A DNA stretch of 5,497 nucleotides from Candidatus Faecivivens stercoripullorum (lineage in GTDB: Bacteria; Bacillota; Clostridia; Oscillospirales; Ruminococcaceae), in the NCBI GenBank assembly GCA_018715285.1, contig DVLW01000145.1:1-5497 (forward strand), read 5' to 3'. Below the pieces are notes generated by a model. The model was not told where the DNA came from. It made no database searches and saw only the letters and a list, made by a program, of their open reading frames with translations. The position numbers and the translations under genes were made by a program. This document shows, one piece after another, positions 1 to 5,497 of the stretch; position 1 is the first letter of the stretch, and every line of letters starts with the position of its first letter.

Positions 1-32
1 CGATACGGGCTTTTAAAGATATTACAGACAGA

Positions 33-2339
33 TTATTTCAGCAGATTGGAGCTGATCGAAAAATCGTTTCCGGACGGTTCCATCAGCATACCGCCGGCAA
101 TACCGATACGGATTTTGCCATGTTCGCCTTCAATGTGAACGGTGACAGTCTTGCCGGAACGGGTCGCAGTAATGGTAAACTTATGCTCACCTGTCTGAGA
201 AACCACGTCAGCAGATGCAGTCGCACCATCCCGCAGGCCGAAAATACGGATTTCGGGATTTTCCTCATAATCATAATCCGGACGGTCATCATGGCTGCCC
301 AGTACCAGAATCGTGTTTTCACGGACAAACAGCGGCAAGGTAAAGTAATCATATTCACCCTTGTGCCAGCCGCCACCCTGTACTGTTTCTCCGGTAAACC
401 AGTCGGTCCAGAGACCTTCCGGCAGGTAATATTCACCGATATTGTTCGGATTCATGATCGGTGCAACCAGAATGCTGTCGCCCAGCATATACTGGGTATC
501 GGCAAAGGGGGCTGTCCGGTCATCCGGGAATTCCAGCAGCATCGGACGCATCATTGGGATACCCTTGGTATGCGCTTCAACCGACATCTGATACAGATAC
601 GGCATCAGGCGCATTTTCAGCTTGGTAAACGCGCGGGTAACCTCGACAGCTTCCTCACCGTACATCCACGGCACTTTATAAGCATTACTGCCATGGTAAC
701 GGCTGTGAGAAGAAAGCAGGCCGAACTGGGTCCAGCGTTTGAAGATATCATAATCCGACTGACCTTCAAATCCGCCGATATCGTGGCTCCAGTAGCCAAA
801 TCCGCACAGTGCCAGCGACATACCGCCACGCAGAGACTGTGCCATCGACGGGTAATTGGGCAGGTTATCGCCGCCCCAGTGTACCGGGAACTGCTGACCG
901 CCGGCAGTTGCGCTGCGTGCAAACAGGCAGGCTTTCTCTTTGCCATAAACCTCTTCCAGCAGATCATAGACGGCCTTGTTGTACAGATAGGTATAGTAGT
1001 TATGCATCTTGTCCGGGTCGGAACCATCGTGATAAACGATGCCATATTTAGCAGCCTTGGGGCCATAATAGGGGTCCTGTACCGGAATCCGCTCACCAAA
1101 GTCGGTCTTGAAGGCGTCAACGCCCATCTCGCACAGCTGGCGCAGATAGCCCTGATACCATTTGACCGCTTCCGGATTGGTAAAGTCGACCAGTGCCATA
1201 CCAGCCTGCCACATATCCCACTGCCAGACGCTGCCATCCCCTGTCTTGACAAAATAGTCATGCTCCAGACCTTCTTTGAACAGACGAGATTTCTGAGCAA
1301 TATAGGGGTTAATCCAGCAGCAGACCTTGATACCGCGGTCGTGAATCTTTTTCAGCATTCCTTCCGGATCTTTAAAGGTATCCTCGTTCCAGACAAAGTC
1401 AGTCCACTGGAATTCCTTCATCCAGAAGCAGTCAAAATGGAAAACAGTCAGCGGGATTTTGCGTTCCAGCATTCCGTCAATGAACGAAAGAACAGTCTCT
1501 TCGTCATAATTGGTGGTAAACGAAGTGGACAGCCACAGACCAAAAGTCCATGCAGGCAGCATCGGCGGACGGCCGGTCAAGCCGGTATAATTGGTGATGA
1601 CTTCCTTATAATCATCGCCGCCGATCACCATATATTCCATCGACTCACCGGGAACGGAGAACTGCACACGGTTGACAATCTCGGAGCCGATTTCGTAGGA
1701 TACTTCGGCGGGAGTATTGACAAACAGGCCATATCCCTTTGTAGACAGATAGAACGGAATATTCTTATACGCCTGTTCCGAGTTGGTACCGCCATCTGCA
1801 TTCACCAGATCAACCGACTGACCGTTTTTGACAAACGGGCCAAAACGTTCGCCAAGTCCGACAATCTGCTCAGCTACATCCAGCGAAAGCTGTTCACGCA
1901 TATATGTAGTTCCATCCGGGCCGTACAGGTGCGCCATTCCACGGAATCCCGTTTCGGTCAGCAGACGGCCGTCCCAGTAAAAACGGATGCCCCATTCACC
2001 GTTGATGGAAGTTTCCGCAGTCAGCTTGCCGCTGCGCAGAACTGCACGGTCGCCATCTGTTTCGACAACGCCGCAATCGGTTGTGTTCAGGACAAAATCC
2101 GGGCCCTTTTTGCAGGCACCCATAAAGTTTTCCATCCGAACAGAAATTACTCCTTCGGCAGGTGCCGACAGGGTAATCGTCATCTGTCCGCAGTTGAGGG
2201 TCATACCGCGATGGGTAACCGGATGATACGGACCATAAAGGGTGATCGAACGGGCATCAGTATGTCCCGCATAGCTGCATGCAGGCGCTTCCAGAGTAAA
2301 TCCGGGTCTGACCTGCCACATTCCGTCGCTGAATCTCAT
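33..2339 (-). CDS. yicI: GH31 alpha-xylosidase (YicI type), complete
   Basis: This is a 768-residue protein collinear with E. coli YicI (about 772 residues). That enzyme is a cytoplasmic retaining alpha-xylosidase releasing alpha-1,6-linked xylose from isoprimeverose and xyloglucan oligosaccharides. An N-terminal beta-sandwich (about 1-245) is followed by the catalytic barrel (about 250-590) and C-terminal beta domains. The nucleophile is D413 in KTDFGERI (411-418) and the acid/base is D491 in HWGGD (487-491). F274, C304, W342 and K411 match YicI positions (F277, C307, W345, K414) that I recall lining the -1 subsite and favouring xylose over glucose. There is no signal peptide, so the enzyme should be cytoplasmic and need an importer, which is not in this window. 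About 12 extra residues relative to YicI follow the nucleophile strand (about 421-432). The ATG has a good AAGGAAG ribosome binding site (2347-2353) 7 nt upstream. Family assignment is very secure; substrate is inferred from conserved residues. Confidence 0.96.
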   Translation of the reverse strand: MRFSDGMWQVRPGFTLEAPACSYAGHTDARSITLYGPYHPVTHRGMTLNCGQMTITLSAPAEGVISVRMENFMGACKKGPDFVLNTTDCGVVETDGDRAVLRSGKLTAETSINGEWGIRFYWDGRLLTETGFRGMAHLYGPDGTTYMREQLSLDVAEQIVGLGERFGPFVKNGQSVDLVNADGGTNSEQAYKNIPFYLSTKGYGLFVNTPAEVSYEIGSEIVNRVQFSVPGESMEYMVIGGDDYKEVITNYTGLTGRPPMLPAWTFGLWLSTSFTTNYDEETVLSFIDGMLERKIPLTVFHFDCFWMKEFQWTDFVWNEDTFKDPEGMLKKIHDRGIKVCCWINPYIAQKSRLFKEGLEHDYFVKTGDGSVWQWDMWQAGMALVDFTNPEAVKWYQGYLRQLCEMGVDAFKTDFGERIPVQDPYYGPKAAKYGIVYHDGSDPDKMHNYYTYLYNKAVYDLLEEVYGKEKACLFARSATAGGQQFPVHWGGDNLPNYPSMAQSLRGGMSLALCGFGYWSHDIGGFEGQSDYDIFKRWTQFGLLSSHSRYHGSNAYKVPWMYGEEAVEVTRAFTKLKMRLMPYLYQMSVEAHTKGIPMMRPMLLEFPDDRTAPFADTQYMLGDSILVAPIMNPNNIGEYYLPEGLWTDWFTGETVQGGGWHKGEYDYFTLPLFVRENTILVLGSHDDRPDYDYEENPEIRIFGLRDGATASADVVSQTGEHKFTITATRSGKTVTVHIEGEHGKIRIGIAGGMLMEPSGNDFSISSNLLK

Positions 2340-2422
2340 AGATATACTTCCTTTCTGTTATACAACGGGCATATCTCCGACTGTCAATAAAAAGCTATTT
2401 CAGCCGATTGAAAACCTTATAC
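2340..2422 (-). other. 83-bp gap between peptidase and xylosidase genes, no convincing terminator
   Basis: The gap holds the xylosidase ribosome binding site and a weak 5-bp A/T-rich hairpin (2398-2413), followed after four bases by a short T run on the minus strand. That stem is too weak for a credible intrinsic terminator, so read-through from the peptidase gene is the simplest reading. Confidence 0.45.
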
Positions 2423-3496
2423 TTAAAACGTGCTGATAACTTCCTCATCCAGTGAACGAAGCAGCTGTACCGCCAGCTTCACTGCACTTTCGTAGTCATG
2501 AATCGATGCAAAACCATGATGGGTATGTGCATACCGAACCGGTACGCTCAATACGATGGTCGGAACACCCTGTCCGGTCAGATTGATCTGTGCACCGTTG
2601 GTACGTCCGCCGGTTCTGACCGCCTGCTGGGTTGGGATACCGTACTCTTTTGCAAGATCAAGGGTATACCGCATCAGCCGCGGGTTGGTAATCATCCCCA
2701 GGTCATAATGGCGCAGCATCACACCGCGTCCCAATCCGGTCTGAATCTCACCGGGCGGTGTAAAGGTATCATCGGCCGGTGCACCTTCAAACACAATCGC
2801 AAGATCGGGATGTACCGTCCGAGCTGCTACCTGCACGCCCCGGTCGCCGACCTCTTCCTGAGAAGAAAGTACGCCGGTGACATCAACTGCCAGCTCTTCC
2901 CCATCCAGTTCCCGCAGGGTATCACAAAGTACGCCGCATCCGACACGGCAGTCAAATGCTTTGCCCAGCATCACGCCGTTTTTCTCGTTATATTCAAAGT
3001 CAACATCCGGCACAACTGGTGCTCCTGTCTCCATGCCAAACGAAACCGCTTCATCATAACTGGTCGCGCCGACATCAATGACCATCTCGGAAATCTCCGG
3101 CGTTTTCCCGCGTTCCGCTGCCGACTGGAAATGAACCGGCCGGGTTGCAACCACACCAGTAATCCAGCTGCCCTGGACCGTCCGTACCCGAACCCTTGAA
3201 GCAGGTACTGTATAATTCACCCATCCGCCAAGCGGCAGAAAACGCATCGTTCCATCCGCCAGAATCGACCGGATCATGAATCCGACTTCATCCGAATGTG
3301 CATCCAGCATGACTACCGGACGCTGTCCGTTGTTTTCCTGACGGGACAGGTACAGATTGCGAAGCGAGTCTTCCTGACAGGCAGCCAGTTCCTGCATCTC
3401 TTCCCGGGCAACGGCAATTGCCTCATCCTCAAAACCGGATGGACCATTGGCGTCAGAGAGTTTGCTGATTAATTCCAATGAGCGTTTTCGATTCAT
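2423..3496 (-). CDS. M42 family metallopeptidase (glutamyl aminopeptidase / FrvX-like)
   Basis: From the chosen start the protein has 357 residues, the usual M42 length. The family comprises cytosolic, dinuclear-metal aminopeptidases that form large tetrahedral assemblies and trim short peptides. The N-terminal NGPSGFE motif is at 17-23. Predicted metal ligands are H67 (in DAHSDEVGF), the bridging D182 (in FDCRVGC), E215, E237 (in FEGAPADDT) and H324 (in RYAHTHHG). E214 of QEEVGDRG is the expected general base. All expected catalytic residues are present. The ATG at 3494-3496 is preferred over an in-frame ATG at 3509-3511: it has a GGGGGT ribosome binding site 7 nt upstream, and MNRKRSLELISKLS resembles the usual family N terminus. 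The longer form would add only MGVES and has a poor site. The gene lies 83 bp upstream of the xylosidase on the same strand, with no clear terminator between them. Peptide specificity (acidic or general) cannot be told from sequence. Confidence 0.93.
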   Translation of the reverse strand: MNRKRSLELISKLSDANGPSGFEDEAIAVAREEMQELAACQEDSLRNLYLSRQENNGQRPVVMLDAHSDEVGFMIRSILADGTMRFLPLGGWVNYTVPASRVRVRTVQGSWITGVVATRPVHFQSAAERGKTPEISEMVIDVGATSYDEAVSFGMETGAPVVPDVDFEYNEKNGVMLGKAFDCRVGCGVLCDTLRELDGEELAVDVTGVLSSQEEVGDRGVQVAARTVHPDLAIVFEGAPADDTFTPPGEIQTGLGRGVMLRHYDLGMITNPRLMRYTLDLAKEYGIPTQQAVRTGGRTNGAQINLTGQGVPTIVLSVPVRYAHTHHGFASIHDYESAVKLAVQLLRSLDEEVISTF

Positions 3497-3503
3497 TGAT
3501 TCG

Positions 3504-3509
3504 ACCCCC
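3504..3509 (-). promoter_or_regulatory. Ribosome binding site deciding the M42 peptidase start
   Basis: On the minus strand GGGGGT lies 7 nt before the ATG at 3496. It pairs with the ACCUCC anti-SD core through one G-U wobble. It lies inside the first codons of the longer alternative reading from 3511, whose own upstream sequence offers only a weak AAGAA, so it favours the shorter protein. It begins 1 nt beyond the 3' arm of the leader inverted repeat. Confidence 0.6.
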
Positions 3510-3510
3510 A

Positions 3511-3557
3511 TTCAATACAGTTCTTTTCAGACCGTTAACGTGCACGGTCGTATTGAA
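3511..3557 (-). repeat. Nested inverted repeat in the 5' leader of the M42 peptidase gene
   Basis: TTCAATAC (3511-3518) and GTATTGAA (3550-3557) form a perfect 8-bp outer inverted repeat. Inside it, GACCGT (3530-3535) and ACGGTC (3544-3549) form a perfect 6-bp inner repeat with an 8-nt loop. The inner stem abuts the 3550-3557 arm directly, while the other side has 11 unpaired bases (3519-3529). In the peptidase mRNA this would be a 14-bp hairpin with one large bulge, ending 1 nt before the GGGGGT ribosome binding site. It could equally be a DNA operator just downstream of the promoter. The repeat is seen directly; its role is inferred. Confidence 0.7.
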
Positions 3558-3589
3558 CCAATCTGTTGAAACACTCTCAAATCAAGGAT

Positions 3590-3618
3590 ATTCTAGCACG
3601 AAAAAGTCAGCTTGACAA
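3590..3618 (-). promoter_or_regulatory. Sigma-A-type promoter of the M42 peptidase gene, extended -10
   Basis: Read on the minus strand, TTGTCA (3613-3618) is followed by a 17-bp spacer and TAGAAT (3590-3595) preceded by TGC, again an extended -10. Each hexamer matches consensus at 5 of 6 positions. Transcription should begin near 3583, giving a leader of about 87 nt before the ATG at 3496. It points away from the pncC promoter, with 78 bp between the two -35 elements. It probably also drives the downstream xylosidase gene. Confidence 0.75.
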
Positions 3619-3623
3619 GACGG

Positions 3624-3664
3624 GTTTTGAAAATTTTATACAAAATAATCAAAATTTGAAAAAC
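3624..3664. repeat. Imperfect AT-rich inverted repeat between the divergent promoters
   Basis: The arms GTTTTGAAAATTTT (3624-3637) and AAAATTTGAAAAAC (3651-3664) are inverted copies matching at 12 of 14 positions, separated by 13 bp. The element lies wholly between the two -35 hexamers, so it should not be transcribed from either promoter. It could be an operator for a regulator serving both directions, or simply AT-rich upstream-promoter DNA contacted by RNA polymerase alpha subunits. Low sequence complexity raises the chance of coincidence. Confidence 0.5.
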
Positions 3665-3696
3665 ATTTACCGTCTATAAAAAATGTCCGCCAGCCG

Positions 3697-3725
3697 TTTA
3701 CATTCCTATCTCTTCATGCTATAAT
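3697..3725 (+). promoter_or_regulatory. Sigma-A-type promoter of the pncC operon, extended -10
   Basis: The -35 is TTTACA (3697-3702), followed by a 17-bp spacer and TATAAT (3720-3725) preceded by TGC, giving a full extended -10. The predicted start of transcription is near 3732, leaving a leader of about 20 nt before the ATG at 3752. The match is nearly consensus, so expression is probably constitutive and fairly strong unless a factor acts from upstream. This is a sequence match only. Confidence 0.82.
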
Positions 3726-3734
3726 AAGCCAGAT

Positions 3735-3741
3735 AAGAGGT
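3735..3741 (+). promoter_or_regulatory. Ribosome binding site deciding the pncC start
   Basis: AAGAGGT lies 10 nt upstream of ATG 3752, a slightly long but workable spacing. The alternative in-frame GTG (3740-3742) overlaps this site and has no site of its own within the short predicted leader, so ATG 3752 is the more credible start. Confidence 0.6.
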
Positions 3742-3751
3742 GCATAATAAA

Positions 3752-4291
3752 ATGGAACATTTTGATTCGATATCATATAGTAAAATGTTGGATAAATCGT
3801 TACAGTCAGAAGTCGTCCACCGCCTTTCTCAATACGGTTTGACGCTGGCTACTGCCGAAAGCTGTACCGGCGGACTGATCGCAAGCCGGATTACCGATAT
3901 TTCCGGTTCATCTGCCGTTTTTCACTGCGGAATGGTCACCTATTCCAATGATATGAAGATAAAAATGCTGGGTGTGAACCCTAAAACTCTCCACGATTTC
4001 TCCGCGGTTTCAGCTGAGACTGCTGCTGAAATGGCACGCGGCGTCCGCCGGTTTTCCGGAGCAGATATTGCGGTCGCGGTCACGGGAAACGCTGGTCCGC
4101 TCCCGTCTGAGGGGAAACCAGTTGGCGAGGTATATATATCCCTGTGCTGTGACTGGCATGAAATAACGCTTCGTCTGGAATACGGAGAATTGTCGGAAGG
4201 CAATGTTCGTGAACAGATCCGGTTCCTTGCTTCTGACAAGGCTTTGCAGATGGTACTGGAAGCAATCAATCTGCGGGAGGAATCCAAATGA
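3752..4291 (+). CDS. pncC: CinA C-terminal domain protein, PncC-type nicotinamide-nucleotide amidohydrolase
   Basis: This is a 179-residue stand-alone CinA C-terminal domain, without the N-terminal MoaB/MocF-like domain of full CinA. Characterised PncC proteins deamidate nicotinamide mononucleotide to nicotinate mononucleotide in pyridine nucleotide salvage. Visible family motifs are AESCTGG (35-41), GSS (52-54), VTYSN (62-66) followed by K69 and LGV, TGNAGP (111-116) and GKPVG (121-125). The third motif is usually TGIAGPGG; here Asn replaces Ile and the glycines after it are missing, so the active-site loop differs from E. coli PncC. The ATG at 3752 is chosen over an in-frame GTG at 3740, because that GTG lies inside the AAGAGGT ribosome binding site and only about 8 nt from the predicted transcript start. 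The gene is first in a probable operon and its stop overlaps the next start. Family is secure; the reaction is inferred by homology. Confidence 0.9.
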   Translation: MEHFDSISYSKMLDKSLQSEVVHRLSQYGLTLATAESCTGGLIASRITDISGSSAVFHCGMVTYSNDMKIKMLGVNPKTLHDFSAVSAETAAEMARGVRRFSGADIAVAVTGNAGPLPSEGKPVGEVYISLCCDWHEITLRLEYGELSEGNVREQIRFLASDKALQMVLEAINLREESK

Positions 4292-4935
4292 ACATTCAAT
4301 TTATCATTGAAGTAATCGGTACCATTGCTTTTGCTTCATCCGGCGCGATGGTTGCAATCCGAAAAAGACTTGACCTGTTCGGCGTGCTGGTGCTGGGTGC
4401 GACAACGGCTGTCGGCGGCGGTATCATCCGGGATATCATTCTCCAGATTACACCGCCCGGTTCTTTCCAGAACCCGGTTTATTTTATGCTGGCGGCAATT
4501 ACGGTCGGTGTGATCTTCCTGATCTGCTATCTGAATCCGTATTTTCTGGATATGCGCTTTCTGGAAGGGTATGAAAGACTGATGAATATCCTGGACGCAA
4601 TCGGTCTTGGAGCGTTCACTGTACTGGGTGCACAGAAGGCAGTATATGCCGGATATGAAAACTACCGTTTCCTCGCGATTTTCCTTGGGGTCGTCACCGG
4701 CGTCGGCGGCGGTCTGCTGCGGGATATGATGGCTGGCATTACACCGTATATCCTGAAAAAACACATCTACGCCTGTGCTTCTATCCTGGGAGCGATGGCA
4801 TATATCTACGGCAGACTGTTGATTCCCGATTCCCTCGCACTTGTGATCGGCGCCGCTGTTGTCATTATCGTGCGGATGCTGGCAACCAAATACCGCTGGA
4901 ACCTGCCGGTCGCGCGTATACCAAAAAGTAAGTAA
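4288..4935 (+). CDS. TRIC / UPF0126 (YicG/YadS-like) seven-helix membrane protein
   Basis: This 215-residue inner-membrane protein has about seven hydrophobic segments (roughly 4-23, 29-52, 64-82, 100-118, 126-147, 158-176, 181-197). It contains the family's internal duplication: GGGIIRD at 43-49 and GGGLLRD at 140-146, each a glycine-kinked helix ending in Arg-Asp. This architecture is that of the UPF0126 family, related to trimeric intracellular cation channels. Some bacterial members have been proposed to move glycine and others to conduct monovalent cations, so the substrate here is unknown. Length is typical and both repeats look intact. The start overlaps the pncC stop as ATGA and is preceded by a strong GGGAGG site (4275-4280) with a 7-nt spacer, so translational coupling is likely. 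No signal peptide distinct from the first helix is apparent. Confidence 0.92.
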   Translation: MNIQFIIEVIGTIAFASSGAMVAIRKRLDLFGVLVLGATTAVGGGIIRDIILQITPPGSFQNPVYFMLAAITVGVIFLICYLNPYFLDMRFLEGYERLMNILDAIGLGAFTVLGAQKAVYAGYENYRFLAIFLGVVTGVGGGLLRDMMAGITPYILKKHIYACASILGAMAYIYGRLLIPDSLALVIGAAVVIIVRMLATKYRWNLPVARIPKSK

Positions 4936-4976
4936 ACTGTTTGGAAAAATCAGAAAATTGGAGGACTTTTTCAAAC

Positions 4977-5497
4977 ATGTTATACTGGATTATTGCAACA
5001 GTGGCTGCTTTCTTTGTTAAAGGGCTGTGCGGCTTTGCAAATACACTGGTGTTTACTTCGATTCTGAGTTTTGGGGTCAGCAATGCAAATATCTCACCGG
5101 TTGAACTGCTGCTCGGGTTTCCTACCAATGTGATACTTGCATGGAAAGAAAGGAAATCCATCCGCTGGGGTATCTGTCTGCCGCTGGCGCTGCTGGTTGT
5201 GATTGGAACTATCCCCGGCGCACTTTTTCTGAAAAATGCCGATTCAGGCAGCATTAAAATTGTATTTGGCGTCATTATCGTTCTGATTGGACTGGAAATG
5301 CTGCTGCGGAGCCGAAATACGGCTGGATTGAAACAATCCAAGGTTGTTCTTGTAATAATCGGGATTCTTTCGGGCGTTCTATGCGGACTGTATGGAGTCG
5401 GTGCACTCCTGGGTGCGTATATCAGCCGGGTAACCGATGACAGCCACTCTTTCAAGGCAAATATCTGCATCGTATTTGTAATCGAAAATGTATTGCG
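4977..5497 (+). CDS. TauE/SafE (TSUP) family membrane permease, 3' end cut off by window
   Basis: An open frame runs from ATG 4977 to the window edge: 173 codons plus two bases, with no stop. Family members are usually about 240-260 residues, so roughly the last third is missing. The translation begins MLYWIIATVAAFFVKGLCGF, matching the TSUP first helix pattern with a KGxxGF motif (15-20). Hydrophobic stretches follow at about 43-55, 63-83, 93-110 and 121-149. The segment GILSGVLCGLYGVGALLG (129-146) is the second-repeat counterpart of the first motif, followed by FKANICIVFVIENVL, as expected for the next helix. The family contains exporters or importers of sulfite, sulfoacetate and other organosulfur or organic anions; the substrate here cannot be assigned. 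A GGAGGA ribosome binding site (4960-4965) sits 11 nt upstream, slightly far. The 41-bp gap after the TRIC gene has no terminator, so it is probably the third gene of the same operon. Confidence 0.87.
   Translation, partial: MLYWIIATVAAFFVKGLCGFANTLVFTSILSFGVSNANISPVELLLGFPTNVILAWKERKSIRWGICLPLALLVVIGTIPGALFLKNADSGSIKIVFGVIIVLIGLEMLLRSRNTAGLKQSKVVLVIIGILSGVLCGLYGVGALLGAYISRVTDDSHSFKANICIVFVIENVL

Noticed and set aside
2357..2387. Possible minus-strand promoter for the xylosidase: TTGACA (2382-2387) and TATAAC (2357-2362)
   Set aside because: The hexamers are good but the spacer is 19 bp, and the transcript start would fall at about 2350, inside the ribosome binding site, leaving almost no leader. 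Co-transcription from the peptidase promoter is simpler, though a weak internal promoter is not excluded.
120..2390. Open frame of about 756 codons on the plus strand, antisense to the whole alpha-xylosidase gene
   Set aside because: Its translation is rich in Cys, His, Gln and Arg, with no recognisable domain. It has no good ribosome binding site and mirrors a confidently identified gene. The absence of stops is best explained by the codon usage of the sense gene.
2398..2413. Hairpin TTTCA-loop-TGAAA followed by a short T run on the minus strand
   Set aside because: A 5-bp stem with one G-C pair, and four bases before the T run, is too weak to call an intrinsic terminator.
2498..3199. Open frame of 233 codons on the plus strand inside the M42 gene
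   Set aside because: It is antisense to a strongly supported peptidase, its composition is unlike a real protein, and it has no ribosome binding site or motif.
3740..3742. GTG as an alternative pncC start, adding four residues
   Set aside because: It lies inside the AAGAGGT ribosome binding site and about 8 nt from the predicted transcription start, so ATG 3752 is better supported.
3512..3751. Catabolite-control (cre-like) operator in the divergent region or before the xylosidase
   Set aside because: I looked for a match to the TGWAANCGNTNWCA pattern and found none convincing; the nearest stretch near 3566 lacks the central CG.
4336..5470. Two overlapping minus-strand open frames (212 and 201 codons) opposite the TRIC and TSUP genes
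   Set aside because: Both are antisense to membrane-protein genes with clear family motifs. Their translations are polar and low in recognisable structure, and they overlap one another as well.

Overview
The window reads as ordinary chromosomal DNA from a low- to mid-GC Gram-positive anaerobe, most likely a Clostridia-type Firmicute from a gut-like habitat. This is inferred from strong purine-rich Shine-Dalgarno sites, near-consensus sigma-A promoters with extended -10 elements, short intergenic gaps, and protein families typical of such genomes. I cannot name a genus.

Layout. Two genes lie on the minus strand in the left two thirds: a GH31 alpha-xylosidase of the YicI type (33-2339) and, upstream of it in the direction of transcription, an M42 metallo-aminopeptidase (2423-3496). 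Three genes lie on the plus strand on the right: a stand-alone CinA C-terminal domain / PncC-type amidohydrolase (3752-4291), a seven-helix TRIC/UPF0126 membrane protein (4288-4935) that overlaps it by 4 bp, and the first 173 codons of a TauE/SafE (TSUP) family permease (4977 to the window edge).

The two groups are divergent. The 255-bp region between them holds two head-to-head promoters, each with a 17-bp spacer and an extended -10. An imperfect AT-rich inverted repeat lies between the two -35 elements. A nested inverted repeat lies in the 5' leader of the peptidase gene, ending next to its ribosome binding site. These non-coding structures are the least routine part of the window.

How the genes work together. 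The minus-strand pair are probably cytoplasmic degradative enzymes, one releasing alpha-xylose from imported xyloglucan-type oligosaccharides and one trimming peptides. They are probably co-transcribed, because the 83-bp gap holds no convincing terminator, but they share no obvious pathway. The plus-strand trio looks like one transcription unit (ATGA overlap, then a 41-bp gap) joining NAD-salvage or housekeeping amidase activity with two small transporters or channels. No shared function can be read from sequence. I found no mobile elements, CRISPR arrays, RNA genes or defence genes, and no evidence of a new system beyond the candidate regulatory structures.
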